Origin: Clostridia bacterium
GTDB lineage: Bacteria; Bacillota_A; Clostridia; Oscillospirales; Acutalibacteraceae
Direction of reading: 5' to 3'
DNA: 6,417 nt
Assembly: GCA_017547865.1 (NCBI GenBank)
Contig: JAFYOA010000138.1
Coordinates: forward strand, 1 to 6,417
Positions 5,947-6,417 of the stretch are shown one piece after another. The notes under the pieces were generated by a model that did no database searches, was not told the origin of the DNA, and saw only the letters and a program-made list of their open reading frames with translations. The translations under genes and the position numbers were made by a program. Within the stretch, counting starts at the first letter, position 1, and the number at the start of each line of letters is the position of its first letter.

Positions 5947-6417
5947 TCATTTCGCGTATTTTTCAAACCAGTCGGTGATCTCCGTCAGGCGGCGCACACG
6001 GTGCTTGGGCTTGCCGGAACGGGAGAGCTCGTGGTTTTCGCCGTGGAACATGCACAGGCGGGTGGGCACACCGCGGTCTGCCAGGGCGGTGTACATCTGC
6101 AGGCCTTCAGGCAGGGGGCAGCGGTAGTCTTCGTCGGAGTGGATGAACAGGGTGGGGGTCTTCACATTGCCGGCATAGCGCAGGGGAGACTGTTTCCACA
6201 GCTTTTCCGCATCGTCGAAGGGGTTGCCGTCGCACTGGTCGGTGGCGAAGAAGTAGCCGATATCGGCCACGCCGTAGAAGCTGAGCCAGTTGGCAATGGA
6301 ACGCTGGGAAGCGGCACAGCAGAAGCGATGGGTATGGCCGATGATCCAGTTGGTCATAAAGCCGCCGTAGCTGCCGCCGGTCTCGCAGACCCGCTTGGGG
6401 TCGATGGCGGGGTAGGC
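5947..6417 (-). CDS. S9 (prolyl oligopeptidase family) serine peptidase, C-terminal 156 residues (runs off right edge)
   Basis: C-terminal alpha/beta-hydrolase catalytic domain of an S9 family (acylaminoacyl-peptidase/dipeptidyl-peptidase type) enzyme, which cleaves short peptides. The frame is open to the right edge. Counting from there, the visible part holds the nucleophile motif GGSYGGF with Ser16, the acid in HSDEDYRCP (Asp97 by family pattern) and the catalytic His129 in FHGENHELS, so the triad is complete. SPLRYAGNVKTPTLFIHSDED is the typical stretch before the acid. The N-terminal beta-propeller usual in this family would lie outside the window, so full length and any signal peptide cannot be judged. 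A shorter start at the Met at 6357 would cut off the nucleophile and is rejected. The gene ends with its own terminator and is probably the last gene of its transcript. Confidence 0.93.
   Translation of the reverse strand, partial: AYPAIDPKRVCETGGSYGGFMTNWIIGHTHRFCCAASQRSIANWLSFYGVADIGYFFATDQCDGNPFDDAEKLWKQSPLRYAGNVKTPTLFIHSDEDYRCPLPEGLQMYTALADRGVPTRLCMFHGENHELSRSGKPKHRVRRLTEITDWFEKYAK

Noticed and set aside
1..6417. Mobile elements, CRISPR arrays, phage genes or toxin-antitoxin pairs
   Set aside because: I looked for transposase motifs, terminal inverted repeats, regularly spaced repeats and small paired ORFs with ribosome binding sites, and saw none. The gene content is ordinary chromosomal.

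Overview
The window looks like chromosomal DNA from a Gram-positive anaerobe of the Bacillota. The evidence is strong purine-rich ribosome binding sites (AAGGAGG, GGGAGG), consensus TTGACA/TATAAT promoters, a T-box tRNA-sensing leader, and a flavodoxin/ferredoxin fusion of the EFR1 type. The GC-rich coding sequence and the gene types recall gut Oscillospiraceae (Faecalibacterium, Gemmiger or Subdoligranulum-like). That placement is an inference from style, not a match I could run.

Layout. Positions 1-2057 (minus strand) form one regulatory unit: a consensus promoter, a T-box leader of about 225 nt with a UGG (Trp) specifier and an intrinsic terminator, a fold-type I PLP aminotransferase, and 10 nt later the start of trpS, which runs off the left edge. 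Positions 2063-2830 (minus) encode an EFR1-type flavodoxin/2[4Fe-4S] ferredoxin protein. Its stop codon lies 5 nt before the -35 of the T-box promoter, with no terminator seen between. A 238-nt divergent intergenic region (2831-3068) separates it from a SulP-family anion transporter with a C-terminal STAS domain (3069-4700, plus). A bidirectional terminator (4716-4750) divides SulP from a convergent gene for a pectate-lyase-superfamily (beta-helix) protein (4762-5847, minus). That gene's promoter carries a 5+2+5 inverted repeat between its -35 and -10 boxes. Immediately upstream are the terminator and then the 3' part of an S9 (prolyl oligopeptidase family) peptidase gene (5947 to the right edge, minus).

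How it works together. The clearest regulatory logic is in the left third. Uncharged tRNA-Trp should relieve the leader terminator and raise both the aminotransferase and tryptophanyl-tRNA synthetase, which suggests the aminotransferase acts on tryptophan or a related aromatic compound. The other genes look like separate transcription units with ordinary metabolic roles. I see no mobile element, CRISPR array, phage gene, rRNA or tRNA. I found no evidence for a wholly new multi-gene system. The observations most worth a second look are the Trp T-box with its aminotransferase passenger, the operator-like repeat in the beta-helix gene promoter, and the leader region of SulP.
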